A DNA stretch of 64,000 bases from DASUPK01 sp963795665 (GTDB taxonomy: Bacteria; Actinomycetota; Thermoleophilia; Solirubrobacterales; 70-9). Of this stretch, positions 27,658 to 35,872 are shown one piece after another (within the stretch, counting starts at the first letter, position 1; every line of letters begins with the position of its first letter). The notes beneath the pieces were generated by a model. That model ran no database searches, was not told the origin of the DNA, and worked only from the letters and a program-made list of their open reading frames with translations. Location: the NCBI GenBank assembly GCA_963795665.1, contig CAWCIP010000003.1, positions 1-64,000 of the forward strand. The letters run 5' to 3'. The translations under genes were made by a program, and so were the position numbers.

Positions 27658-28009
27658 GGGGGCGGGTCCGCTCAGCTCTGCTCCGCCTACCGGGTGGTGT
27701 CGGATACCGCATGGCGGGCGCGCTGCACGTCAGAAAGCCACCGGCGCGCGCCGCGCGCGCTGGACACCGCGCCGGCGGATCGCGGCACCCATCAGAACGG
27801 CTCCGGGACGGGACCGCTGACCGTCGAGGTCGAGCGCCAGGGGAGAAGCAAGCGCCTGCGGGTGCGCGCCGCCGGAGACATCTGGTCGGATGACTTTCGC
27901 GAGGAGCTCGCCAGGGACCGTCGCTTCGAGGCGAGCCTCGCGTGGCGGGAGCTCGTGATCCTCGATCATCATCGCGGCCATCCTGGTCGCGCGCAGCGTC
28001 TTCGGCTAG
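27654..28009 (+). CDS. Small protein with C-terminal TM anchor (one frameshift)
   Basis: This gene begins with GTG overlapping the glycosyltransferase stop (GTGA). The most gene-like reading is LTVEVERQGRSKRLRVRAAG, then DDFREELARDRRFEASLAWRE. After a one-base shift near 27965 it ends in a hydrophobic tail, IIIAAILVARSVFG, at 28009. The N-terminal frame is unclear, and a second indel near 27690 is likely. No family is recognised. As the last gene of the run it may be a membrane-anchored accessory of the glycan synthase, by position only. Confidence 0.4.
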
Positions 28010-28239
28010 TGGGGGTGCATGACGCCCAGTTTAAAGACCGCAGGCCCGGGGGGCGATCCGGACCTGCAGCCGATACCGGGACCCGGGGGAAAATGGGCCC
28101 CAAGTTGCTATGGCTGCCTCGTCCGGGGTGCCCCCTTCAAGGGCGAGGCATATGCAAGGTTGCCCGGCCTCCAACCAGGCAAACCTTGACCCAGCGGCGC
28201 TGTTTGCGGCCGCCGTGGGTGCTTACTATGGGATTGGCA
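28010..28239 (+). other. Noncoding leader region upstream of pdxS
   Basis: These 230 bp between the small anchored-protein gene and pdxS contain no convincing ORF. There are GC-rich potential hairpins (for example around 28117-28150), a TTGACC at 28186-28191 and TACTAT at 28224-28229. No riboswitch class could be recognised by eye. The region most probably holds the pdxST promoter and leader. Confidence 0.4.
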
Positions 28240-29127
28240 ATGGCCGAGCGAGCCACATTCCGGATCAAGGCGGGACTTGCCGAGATGCTCAAGGGCGGGG
28301 TGATCATGGACGTCACCAACGCTGACCAGGCGAAGATCGCCGAGGACGCCGGGGCGTGCGCCGTGATGGCGCTGGAGAGGGTTCCCGCCGACATTCGCTC
28401 CCAGGGCGGGGTGGCCCGCATGTCCAATCCCGCCGTGATCAAGGAGATCCAGGAGGCGGTGACGATCCCCGTGATGGCCAAGGCGAGGATCGGGCACTTC
28501 GCCGAAGCGCAGGTGCTCCAGTCGCTGGAGGTCGATTACGTCGACGAGTCCGAGGTGCTGACTCCGGCCGACGAGTCCAACCACATCGACAAGTTCGCCT
28601 TCGAGGTCCCCTTCGTCTGCGGCGCCACCAACCTCGGTGAGGCCCTGAGGCGGATCGGCGAGGGCGCCGCGATGATCCGCTCGAAGGGCGAGGCCGGCAC
28701 CGGCAACATCGTCGAGGCCGTCCGCCACATGCGTGAGATCACGGACGGCATCAAGGGCCTCTCCTCGCTGCGGAGCGAGCAGCTCGCCGGCGCCGCCAAG
28801 GAGCACCAGGCGCCGCTCGACGTCGTCCAGGACGTCGCCGAGCGCGGCTGGCTTCCCGTGCCGCTCTTCTGCGCCGGTGGCATCGCCACCCCGGCCGACG
28901 CCGCGCTGATGATGCAGCTGGGGGCCGAGGGCAACTTCGTCGGATCGGGCATCTTCAAGAGCGAGGATCCGGCTCGGCGCGCTCGCGCGATCGTCGAGGC
29001 GACCACGCACTTCGAGGACCCGGAGCGGGTGGCCCAGGCCTCCATGGAGCTCGGCGATGCGATGCCGGGACTCGAGATCGAGGCCCTGGCGGCCGATGGC
29101 GGCCTGCTGCAGGGCCGCGGTGCGTGA
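28240..29127 (+). CDS. pdxS: Pyridoxal 5'-phosphate synthase, lyase subunit PdxS
   Basis: This TIM-barrel PdxS is 295 residues. It makes PLP from ribose 5-phosphate, glyceraldehyde 3-phosphate and ammonia supplied by PdxT. Signatures are LKGGVIMDVTN (catalytic Asp), PVMAKARIGHF (first Lys) and IRSKGEAGTGN (second Lys), plus VPLFCAGGIATPADAALMMQLGA. The ATG at 28240 gives the family N-terminus MAERATFRIKAG; an ATG at 28228 adds four residues. pdxT follows 49 bp downstream, the usual arrangement. PLP serves several enzymes in this window (GadB, the ThrC-like protein). Confidence 0.96.
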   Translation: MAERATFRIKAGLAEMLKGGVIMDVTNADQAKIAEDAGACAVMALERVPADIRSQGGVARMSNPAVIKEIQEAVTIPVMAKARIGHFAEAQVLQSLEVDYVDESEVLTPADESNHIDKFAFEVPFVCGATNLGEALRRIGEGAAMIRSKGEAGTGNIVEAVRHMREITDGIKGLSSLRSEQLAGAAKEHQAPLDVVQDVAERGWLPVPLFCAGGIATPADAALMMQLGAEGNFVGSGIFKSEDPARRARAIVEATTHFEDPERVAQASMELGDAMPGLEIEALAADGGLLQGRGA

Positions 29128-29176
29128 CCACAGAGATGCGAGGGTGCTCCGCAGGCGAAGCCGAGGAGCAACCCGT

Positions 29177-29758
29177 GTGAGGTTGGTCATCGGGGTGCTC
29201 GCCCTCCAGGGCGACTTCGAGGCCCATCGCCGGATGCTCGAGTCGCTGGGCGCTGCCGTGACAGAGGTCCGGACCCCGGCCCAGCTCGTTGGCCTCGATG
29301 GCCTGGTGATCCCGGGCGGGGAGTCGACGACCATCTCCATGGGCATGGAGCGAGAGGGGCTCGATCGGGCCATTCCCTCCTTCCACCAGGGGGGCGGACC
29401 GATCCTCGGCAGCTGCGCCGGGATGATCGTCTGCGACCGCGGCCACCTGGGCCTCGCGGACTACGTCTGCCGCCGCAACGCGTTCGGTCGGCAGCTGCAG
29501 AGCTTCGAGCAGGATCTTCAAGTCGAGGGCCTCGGCGATGAGCCGCTGCGCGCCGTCTTCATCAGGGCGCCCTGGGTCGAGGAATGCGGCCCGGGCGTCG
29601 AGGTCCTGGCCGAGCTGGATGGGCACCCCGTCGCCGTGCGCGACGGCAACGTCCTGGCCGTCGCATTCCACGCGGAGCTGACGGATGACAGCCGGCTGCA
29701 CGCCGCCTTCATGGCGATCTGCACAGCGGCGAGGTCCGGGGAACGCGCTCATCGCTAG
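29177..29758 (+). CDS. pdxT: Pyridoxal 5'-phosphate synthase, glutaminase subunit PdxT
   Basis: This class I glutamine amidotransferase is 193 residues and begins MRLVIGVLALQGDFEAHRRM. It has the oxyanion segment PGGESTTIS, the nucleophile Cys in GSCAGMIVC and the His/Glu pair in VAFHAELTDD. It hydrolyses glutamine and channels ammonia to PdxS. The GTG at 29177 has GAGGAG eight nt upstream and gives the standard length. Confidence 0.95.
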   Translation: MRLVIGVLALQGDFEAHRRMLESLGAAVTEVRTPAQLVGLDGLVIPGGESTTISMGMEREGLDRAIPSFHQGGGPILGSCAGMIVCDRGHLGLADYVCRRNAFGRQLQSFEQDLQVEGLGDEPLRAVFIRAPWVEECGPGVEVLAELDGHPVAVRDGNVLAVAFHAELTDDSRLHAAFMAICTAARSGERAHR

Positions 29759-29770
29759 GTTTTCGGACTG

Positions 29771-30874
29771 ATGAGAGACCCACGCGTCACGGCGCTCGCG
29801 CAGATTCTCGTCCGGCACTCGACCAGGGTCGCCGAGGGCGACGTCTGCACGATCGAGGGGGAGTCGGCCGCCGAGCCGCTCCTCCAGGCGGTCTACGAGG
29901 AGGTCCTGCGGGCGGGCGGCAACCCGATCGTGAACATGGCGATGGAGGGGCAGTCGGCGTCCTACTTCGAGCACGCCACCGACGAGCAACTGAAGTGGAT
30001 CTCACCGGTCGCGGAGTGGGCCGTGGAGAACGCCGACGTTCGCATCGCGGTGATGGCGAGCCAGAACACCCGCGCGCTCTCCCAGGTCCCGCCGGAGCGG
30101 CAGGCGATGCGGCAGGCGGCGACCCAGTCGCTGATGAAGAGGGCGATGGAGCGGAGCGCCGAGGGGACATACCGCTGGGCGCTGACGCTGTTCCCGACCC
30201 ACGCCTACGCGTCGGAGGCGGGGATGGGTCTGACGGCCTACGAGGACTTCTACTACGGCGCCTGCCTGGCCACCGACGACGACCCGGTCGGCGCCTGGGC
30301 CCGGACGTCGGAGGAGACCAAGCGCCTCGCCGATTGGATCCAGGGCCGCTCGGAGGTGCACGTCACGGGTGATGGCACGGACCTCCGGCTCGGCATCCAG
30401 GACAGGACCTTCATCGCGGCGGACGGCAAGCACAACATGCCCGACGGCGAGTTCTTCACCGGCCCCGTTGAGGATTCCGCCGAGGGCGAGATCTCCTTCC
30501 ACCTGCCGGCGAGCTACGCCGGCCGTGAGGTCGCGGGCGTGCATTTCCGCTTCGAGGGCGGCAAGGTCGTCGACGCGAGCGCCGAGAAGGGGGAGGAGTT
30601 CCTGATCGAGATGCTCGACACCGACGACGGCGCCCGGCGGCTCGGCGAGCTTGGGATCGGGACGAACTACGGCATCACCGACGGCACGGGCGAGATCCTG
30701 CTCGACGAGAAGATCGGCGGGACTGTCCACCTTGCGGTTGGCCGCTCATACCCCGAGACCGGCGGCGTGAACGAGTCAGCGATCCACTGGGACATGATCT
30801 GTGACCTGCGCAAGGGCGGCCAGATCGAGGTCGACGGCGAGCCGCTCCAGCGCGACGGAAGCTTCGTGGTATAA
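29771..30874 (+). CDS. M29-family aminopeptidase
   Basis: This is a 367-residue metallopeptidase of the AmpS/thermophilic aminopeptidase T family. Candidate dicobalt or dizinc ligands appear in order: the Glu in NMPDGEFFTGP, LGELGIGTN, DEKIGGTVHLAVG, and HWDMICDLR at the C-terminal end. It removes N-terminal residues from peptides in the cytoplasm. It lies 12 bp after pdxT, so it is probably the last gene of the pdxST transcript, and a hairpin follows the stop. Confidence 0.9.
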   Translation: MRDPRVTALAQILVRHSTRVAEGDVCTIEGESAAEPLLQAVYEEVLRAGGNPIVNMAMEGQSASYFEHATDEQLKWISPVAEWAVENADVRIAVMASQNTRALSQVPPERQAMRQAATQSLMKRAMERSAEGTYRWALTLFPTHAYASEAGMGLTAYEDFYYGACLATDDDPVGAWARTSEETKRLADWIQGRSEVHVTGDGTDLRLGIQDRTFIAADGKHNMPDGEFFTGPVEDSAEGEISFHLPASYAGREVAGVHFRFEGGKVVDASAEKGEEFLIEMLDTDDGARRLGELGIGTNYGITDGTGEILLDEKIGGTVHLAVGRSYPETGGVNESAIHWDMICDLRKGGQIEVDGEPLQRDGSFVV

Positions 30875-30876
30875 GG

Positions 30877-30903
30877 CCGCAACCCTCGCAATTGCGGCGG
30901 GTT
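30877..30903 (+). terminator. Probable terminator after the aminopeptidase gene
   Basis: Immediately after the stop there are nested inverted repeats: CCGCAA / TTGCGG with a 9-nt loop, or AACCC / GGGTT. TTTCT follows. It sits at the end of the pdxS-pdxT-aminopeptidase run. Confidence 0.45.
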
Positions 30904-30969
30904 TCTAGGGGTGGAAACGGGTAGGCGCTCGACGGGGAGAACGAGCCCTCCATCAGAAGGAGGGACAGC

Positions 30970-31596
30970 ATGAATGTAGGCAAGCCGGGGCGACTGGCGC
31001 TGATCGCGGCGTTCGTCGTAGCCCTGGGTCTCGTCCTGGCGGCCCCGGCCGCCCAGGCCAGGAAGAAGGTCATCACCAAGACGTTCGAGGTTGGCGTCGG
31101 CGCGCCGTCGGGCGGTGTGCCGATCAACATCCCGGACGGAGGCGGCGCTGCGCAGCAGCTGGTCCGCGACCCGGTCTTCGTCAAGGGCCTCAACAAGCGA
31201 GGCAAGATCAAGCACGTCAGCGTGGGCGTCCGGATCACCCACCCGTTCGCGAGCGACGTGGAGATCTACCTCGCTTCGCCACGGGGCGTCTTCAACCTGT
31301 CGCACGACGTCGGGGGCAACGGCAACAGCTATGGCAACGGGTTCCCCGGTTGCGGGGGTGGCCTGACGATCTTCGACAGCAACACACCCACATCGATCGG
31401 GACGCCCGGCCTGCAGGCCCCGTTCGTGGGGTTCTACGCGCCGCTGAACAGCCTCAAGTTCCTGAACGGGCTCGGCGGCAAGAAGGCGAACAATGCGATC
31501 TGGTCGCTGCTGGTGATGGATGACAACAACCAGCACGGGACGGGCACTCTCGACTGCTTCCGGCTGTCGATCACCGAAACCAACCCGAAGAAGTAG
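30970..31596 (+). CDS. Secreted protein with stand-alone P/Homo B-like domain
   Basis: This 208-residue protein has a signal peptide (residues 1-35, ending APAAQA). The rest resembles the proprotein-convertase P domain: VSVGVRITHPFASDVEIYL, SPRGVFNLS, TIFDSNTPTSIG, then WSLLVMDDNNQHGTG and LDCFRLSI. P domains normally follow subtilisin-like proteases; here no protease domain is present. The two Cys (FPGCGG and LDCFRL) could form a disulfide. GAAGGAGGGAC upstream of the ATG is a strong ribosome site. The role outside the cell is unknown. Confidence 0.8.
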   Translation: MNVGKPGRLALIAAFVVALGLVLAAPAAQARKKVITKTFEVGVGAPSGGVPINIPDGGGAAQQLVRDPVFVKGLNKRGKIKHVSVGVRITHPFASDVEIYLASPRGVFNLSHDVGGNGNSYGNGFPGCGGGLTIFDSNTPTSIGTPGLQAPFVGFYAPLNSLKFLNGLGGKKANNAIWSLLVMDDNNQHGTGTLDCFRLSITETNPKK

Positions 31597-31619
31597 AGGA
31601 GCGTTCAGGCAAGGCTGCG

Positions 31620-31644
31620 ACGGGGCGCCCGCGTGGCGCCCCGT
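31620..31644 (+). terminator. Intrinsic terminator
   Basis: There is a perfect 10-bp stem, ACGGGGCGCC / GGCGCCCCGT, with loop CGCGT, followed by TCGCTTTCC. It lies 24 bp after the P-domain gene stop and separates it from yebC. Confidence 0.7.
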
Positions 31645-31676
31645 TCGCTTTCCAGTGGGCTCTTAGAATCGATGCC

Positions 31677-32423
31677 ATGTCGGGTCACTCCAAGTGGTCA
31701 TCGATCAAGCACAAGAAGGGCGCCGCCGACGCCAAGCGCGGCAAGCTCTTCACCAAGCTGGCGCGAGCGATCACGGTCGCCGCTCGGGACGGCGGCGGCA
31801 ACCTGGAGGCGAACCCCGCGCTCGGCCTCGCTGTGCAGAAGGCCCGCGACGCGTCGATGCCCAAGGACAACATCCAGCGGGCGATCGACCGTGGCACCGG
31901 AGAAGGGGCGGACGCCGCGGCGATCGAGAGCGTCACCTACGAGGGCTACGGGCCGGGCGGCGCCGCGATCCTGGTCGAGGCGCTGACGGACAACCGCAAC
32001 CGGACCGGCTCCGAGGTCCGCCACGCCTTCGAGCGGCACGGCGGCAGCCTCGGCGAGCCTGGGTCGGTGGCCTGGCAATTCGAGAAGCGCGGCGTGATCC
32101 TGCTGGACGGCGAGCGCTACGGGGAGGAGGACCTGATGCCCGCGATCGACGCCGGCGCCGAGGACGTCTCGGAGGACGGCGACCTGCTGAAGGTCACCAC
32201 GAGCGCCTCGGATCTGGCGGCGGTCCGCTCGGCCCTGGAGTCGGCGGGCGTCGAGGTTCAGTCGGCCGAGATCTCGATGGAGCCGAAGAGCACCGTCGAG
32301 GTGGGGGAGGGCGACGCGACCGCGCTGCTTCGCCTGATGGATTCCCTCGAGGAGCACGACGACGTCGACTCGGTGCACGCGAACTTCGACGTGCCGGAGG
32401 AGATCCTGGAGAAGGTCGCGTAG
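31677..32423 (+). CDS. yebC: YebC/PmpR-family protein
   Basis: This is a 248-residue protein with the invariant N-terminus MSGHSKWSSIKHKKGAADAK and family blocks DNIQRAIDRGTG, YEGYGPGGAAILVE and SVAWQFEKRG. The family was first described as transcriptional regulators; more recent work implicates members in easing ribosome stalling on proline-rich sequences. It lies close upstream of the ruv genes, as in many bacteria, although here a minus-strand gene intervenes. Confidence 0.94.
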   Translation: MSGHSKWSSIKHKKGAADAKRGKLFTKLARAITVAARDGGGNLEANPALGLAVQKARDASMPKDNIQRAIDRGTGEGADAAAIESVTYEGYGPGGAAILVEALTDNRNRTGSEVRHAFERHGGSLGEPGSVAWQFEKRGVILLDGERYGEEDLMPAIDAGAEDVSEDGDLLKVTTSASDLAAVRSALESAGVEVQSAEISMEPKSTVEVGEGDATALLRLMDSLEEHDDVDSVHANFDVPEEILEKVA

Positions 32424-33392
32424 CTACTTCGTCTTCGGGATCGCGTTCTTCTTGCAGTAGCTGTATGCGCCCAGGGCGCTTCCCGCCGGCAGGCTGAAGC
32501 CGGGGTACTCGTAGAGGCCGACCTGCCACCCCTTGGCGCCGACGGGTTGCATCTGATCGATGCCGATCGCGGGGCCGACCTTCGGGGAGATCAGGAATCC
32601 ACCGCCGATCGAGTGCGTCTTCCCGGTGCAGCCGGCCGTCGCGCTCGTCCTGCCGTTATCGGCGATCGGCGCGACTGCCGACCTCTCGGTCACGTTCACA
32701 CCCTTTTGGTTGCGCTCACAGAGGACGTTCACCGACAGCGTGGCGTCCCCGGGCGAGCCGACCGGGTTGACGAGGTCGATCTCCCAGGTTTGCGCGTCGA
32801 GTCGGCGCGACTCGACCACCAGCGGGCGGAAGGTGATGGGAAGGGCAAGATTCCCGGCAGGCGAGAAGGAGAACCCACCGTTGAGGACGTGGGTTCCGGG
32901 AGAGCAATGGAGGTCCACGGTGCTCTCCTGGCCGACGGGAGTGGTGGACGTCCCGAACACCCCGGTCGCGGTCTTGCCGAGCGCCTTGCTCTCGCAGCGC
33001 GCAATCGAGGTGAAGGTGCCCGACGTCGCGGGGGCGGCGAACGCGGCCGCACCCGAGGTCCAGCTCCTCAAGCCGTTCGGCTGCGATTGCAGGTGCGTGA
33101 TTCGCGTGCCCGTGTCGTCGCCGAGGGGGTTGGTGCCGCTCGCGGAGTAGGGGTCGGAGAGCGACCAGCCCCCACCGGTGGCGTGGGTCTTGCTGGGGCA
33201 GCTCGCGGTGGCGGACGCCTGGCTGCCGGCTGAGATCGGCGTGGACGCCGCCGCCGTCACCGCGGGCTTCGACTTCTTTTTCTTCTTGGCGACGGCCGGA
33301 GAGGCGACGCCGAGGGCGAGCAGCGCGGCGAGCGCCACCGCGGAGGTGTGGAGCATCCGCCGGTGACCGTGAGCCTTCTCCCTCCCTCGCAT
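32424..33392 (-). CDS. Secreted repeat protein with C-x-x-x-T-x-x-x-x-GGF motifs
   Basis: From ATG 33392 the protein is 322 residues. A signal peptide (ending ASPAVA) and a Lys stretch precede repeat units of about 80-90 residues. Each unit opens with a Cys motif: CPSKTHATGGGWSLS, CSPGTHVLNGGFSFS, CTGKTHSIGGGFLIS. Each closes on another Cys (ARCESK, VLCERN, SYCKKN), which suggests one disulfide per unit. The same unit occurs in the secreted protein at 48911-49781. No enzymatic motif is seen; it is probably an extracellular beta-rich protein. It is convergent with yebC, sharing the intergenic boundary. Confidence 0.7.
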   Translation of the reverse strand: MRGREKAHGHRRMLHTSAVALAALLALGVASPAVAKKKKKSKPAVTAAASTPISAGSQASATASCPSKTHATGGGWSLSDPYSASGTNPLGDDTGTRITHLQSQPNGLRSWTSGAAAFAAPATSGTFTSIARCESKALGKTATGVFGTSTTPVGQESTVDLHCSPGTHVLNGGFSFSPAGNLALPITFRPLVVESRRLDAQTWEIDLVNPVGSPGDATLSVNVLCERNQKGVNVTERSAVAPIADNGRTSATAGCTGKTHSIGGGFLISPKVGPAIGIDQMQPVGAKGWQVGLYEYPGFSLPAGSALGAYSYCKKNAIPKTK

Positions 33393-33502
33393 CGCGGCGA
33401 TCCTATCGTCCGCCGAGGCGCCCGCGTTTCTTTGCGGAATCACCGGGATCGTGTTCTCGGGTCGGTGAAGGACATCCGGGGGTGGAGTGAGAATGAGAGA
33501 GC

Positions 33503-34111
33503 GTGATCGTCATCGGTATCGATCCGGGTACCGCCAACACCGGATTCGGCGTGGTCCGCACGTCCGGTGAGCGGATGGTTGCGCTGGACGGGGGAGTGAT
33601 CGAGACCCCATCCGATCTCCAAACCGAGCAGAGGCTCGCCCGCCTGCACGATTCGCTCGGGGAGCTGATCCGCTGGCACGAGCCCAAGGCGATGGCGCTC
33701 GAGGACCTCTTCTTCGGCAAGAACGTCGCGTCGGCCCTGAGCGTCGGCGAGGCGCGCGGCGTCGCGCTGCTGGCGGCGGCCGGCCAGGAGGTCCCCTGCT
33801 TCGACTACACGCCCCAGGCGGTGAAGAAGGCCGTCTGCGGATCGGGCTCCGCCGACAAGGGCCAGGTCCAGCGGATGGTCGCCACCCTCCTCGGGTTGCC
33901 CGAGCCACCGGTCCCCGACCACGCGGCCGACGCGTTCGCCGTGGCGATCTGCCACGCCGGCACCGCCGGAGCCCGTAAGGCCGTTTCCCAGTTCGGGCAC
34001 CCCCGGGTGGGCACGACGCCTTCGCTCGCGACGCGCCAGCGGTCGGCTGACCGCTCTAGGTCGCGCCTCGCTAAAGGCATCCGGGCCGCGGCCCAGAATC
34101 TCAACCCATGA
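33503..34111 (+). CDS. ruvC: Holliday junction resolvase RuvC
   Basis: This 202-residue RNase H-fold endonuclease starts MIVIGIDPGTANTGFG (first catalytic Asp). It has the Glu in MALEDLFFGKNVASAL and the C-terminal acidic pair in PDHAADAFAVAICH. It cleaves Holliday junctions delivered by RuvAB. It is longer than E. coli RuvC by a basic tail of about 30 residues. The start is GTG 33503. The stop overlaps ruvA by ATGA. Confidence 0.95.
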   Translation: MIVIGIDPGTANTGFGVVRTSGERMVALDGGVIETPSDLQTEQRLARLHDSLGELIRWHEPKAMALEDLFFGKNVASALSVGEARGVALLAAAGQEVPCFDYTPQAVKKAVCGSGSADKGQVQRMVATLLGLPEPPVPDHAADAFAVAICHAGTAGARKAVSQFGHPRVGTTPSLATRQRSADRSRSRLAKGIRAAAQNLNP

Positions 34112-34707
34112 TCGCCTCCGTCAGCGGAGAGGTTCTCGTTCGCCGTCCCGACTACGTCGTGATCGACGCCAGCGGCGTCGGCTATCGGCTAGCCGTCTCG
34201 TCCGAGACGCTCAAGGTGGTCCCCGCACGCGGCAAGGCTGCCTCGCTGCACGCCCATCTGGTGGCGCGGGAGGACTCGCTCAGCCTCTACGGCTTCGCCA
34301 GCGAGGAGGAGCGCGACCTCTTCCTGCACCTGATCTCGGTCGGCGGCGTCGGGCCCAAGGTCGCGATGGCCGTGCTCTCCGGTGGCTCGGTGCGGGAGCT
34401 GCTCCGCGCCATCGCGGCGGGAGACGCCAAGCGCTTTCAGGCCGTCCCGGGGGTCGGCAAACGGACCGCCGAGCGGATCATCGTCGAGCTCCGCGAGAAG
34501 GTCGCCGGCGAGATCGAGGCCGACGCCGACGGGGCGGCGCTCGCCCCCGGCGACGAGGACCCGCGCGCTCTGGCGCGCGAGGGCCTGCTCAACCTCGGCT
34601 ACACGCCGCCCGAGGCCGAGAAGCTGCTCTCCGCCGCAAAGGGCGAGAGCCCCGAGGAGATCGTCCAGTCGGCGCTCAGGAGCGCCGCGGGGGCGAAGGC
34701 AGCTTGA
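34108..34707 (+). CDS. ruvA: Holliday junction DNA helicase subunit RuvA
   Basis: This 199-residue protein has an N-terminal OB fold (MIASVSGEVLVRRPDYVVID), the helix-hairpin-helix pair (ISVGGVGPKVAMAVLSG; AVPGVGKRTAERIIVEL) and a C-terminal RuvB-binding three-helix domain (GLLNLGYTPPEAEKLL). It binds four-way junctions and loads RuvB. It overlaps ruvC by 4 bp. Confidence 0.96.
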   Translation: MIASVSGEVLVRRPDYVVIDASGVGYRLAVSSETLKVVPARGKAASLHAHLVAREDSLSLYGFASEEERDLFLHLISVGGVGPKVAMAVLSGGSVRELLRAIAAGDAKRFQAVPGVGKRTAERIIVELREKVAGEIEADADGAALAPGDEDPRALAREGLLNLGYTPPEAEKLLSAAKGESPEEIVQSALRSAAGAKAA

Positions 34708-34747
34708 TTCGCGTAGCCCCCGGAAGCGAAGCTGAGGAGGCGGAGCG

Positions 34748-35821
34748 TTGACGGAGCCCGGCAAGGGGATCCGGACCCCGGGGGTCGACCCGGAGGAGCA
34801 GGACGCGGAAGTCGTCATTCACGATGCCCGCGCCATCGGTGCGGACGACGACTTCGACCGCTCGCTGCGCCCGCCGAAGCTCGAGGACTTCGTCAACCAG
34901 GTGCAGGTGACCGAGCAGCTCGGGATCTTCATCGAGGCCGCGCGCCGGAGGGAGGAGGCGCTCGACCACGTGCTGCTGGCCGGTCCTCCCGGTCTCGGCA
35001 AGACGTCGCTCGCCTACATCATCGCGGCGGAGCTGAGCGTGCCGATGGTGCAAACGGCCGGCCCCGCGCTGGAGCGCAAGGCCGATATCGCCGCGTTCCT
35101 GACCTCGCTCGAGCCCGGCAGCGTCTTCTTCATCGACGAGATCCATCGGCTCGGTAGGGCGGTGGAGGAGACGCTCTACCCGGCGATGGAGGACCGGCGC
35201 CTGCCGGTGGTCCTCGGGCAGGGGGCCGGCGCTCGCACCGTCACCCTCGACCTGCCGCCGTTCACGCTGATCGGCGCCACCACGCGGACCGGGCTGCTGA
35301 CGACTCCGCTGCGCGACCGCTTCGGGGTCTGTCACCGCCTGGAGCACTACGACGCGGCCGACCTGCGCCAGATCGTGATGCGCTCGGCGGGGATCCTCGG
35401 CATCGACGTCAGCCCGGAGGGCGCTGAGGAGATCGCCGGCCGGGCCCGCGGCACGCCCAGGGTCGCGAACCGGTTGCTGCGACGGGTGCGGGACTTCGCC
35501 GAGGTCAAGGAGCGAGGCCGCATCGACGTCGATCTCGCCTCGGACGCCCTCGAGCTGCTGGAGGTCGACCGCGCCGGCCTCGACCGCCACGACCGCCAGC
35601 TCCTGGAGATGATGGCCACCAAGTTCGCCGGGGGGCCGGTGGGCCTCTCGACGCTCGCGGTGGCGATCGGGGAGGAGGCCGACACGATCGAGGACGTCTT
35701 CGAGCCGTATCTGCTCCAGCAGGGCCTGGTGAAGCGCACGCCGCGCGGCCGCGTTCTCACTGAGAGGGCCTACGAGCACCTCGGGCTCCCCGTCCCGGAG
35801 GGCATGGCGAGCCTGTTCTAG
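34748..35821 (+). CDS. ruvB: Holliday junction DNA helicase ATPase RuvB
   Basis: This 357-residue AAA+ motor has Walker A LLAGPPGLGKTSLAYI, Walker B FFIDEIHRL, sensor I LIGATTRTGLLT, and the arginine finger region LRDRFGV. A C-terminal winged helix carries the DNA-binding TPRGRVLT. It drives branch migration with RuvA. The start appears to be TTG 34748, with GAGGAGG about 10 nt upstream. The N-terminal extension before RPPKLEDF is about 40 residues, longer than usual. Confidence 0.96.
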   Translation: MTEPGKGIRTPGVDPEEQDAEVVIHDARAIGADDDFDRSLRPPKLEDFVNQVQVTEQLGIFIEAARRREEALDHVLLAGPPGLGKTSLAYIIAAELSVPMVQTAGPALERKADIAAFLTSLEPGSVFFIDEIHRLGRAVEETLYPAMEDRRLPVVLGQGAGARTVTLDLPPFTLIGATTRTGLLTTPLRDRFGVCHRLEHYDAADLRQIVMRSAGILGIDVSPEGAEEIAGRARGTPRVANRLLRRVRDFAEVKERGRIDVDLASDALELLEVDRAGLDRHDRQLLEMMATKFAGGPVGLSTLAVAIGEEADTIEDVFEPYLLQQGLVKRTPRGRVLTERAYEHLGLPVPEGMASLF

Positions 35822-35872
35822 GCACGGATTGCCCGTCGGTCGAGCGAAGGGGTCGGCTAGCCTTGGGCAGGC

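Noticed and set aside
28117..28150. Possible riboswitch in the pdxS leader
   Set aside because: Only generic GC hairpins are visible; no conserved core of any known class could be matched, so it is listed only as a noncoding leader.
28240..29127. Minus-strand 421-codon frame opposite pdxS
   Set aside because: pdxS is unambiguous on the plus strand; the antisense frame has no recognisable domain.
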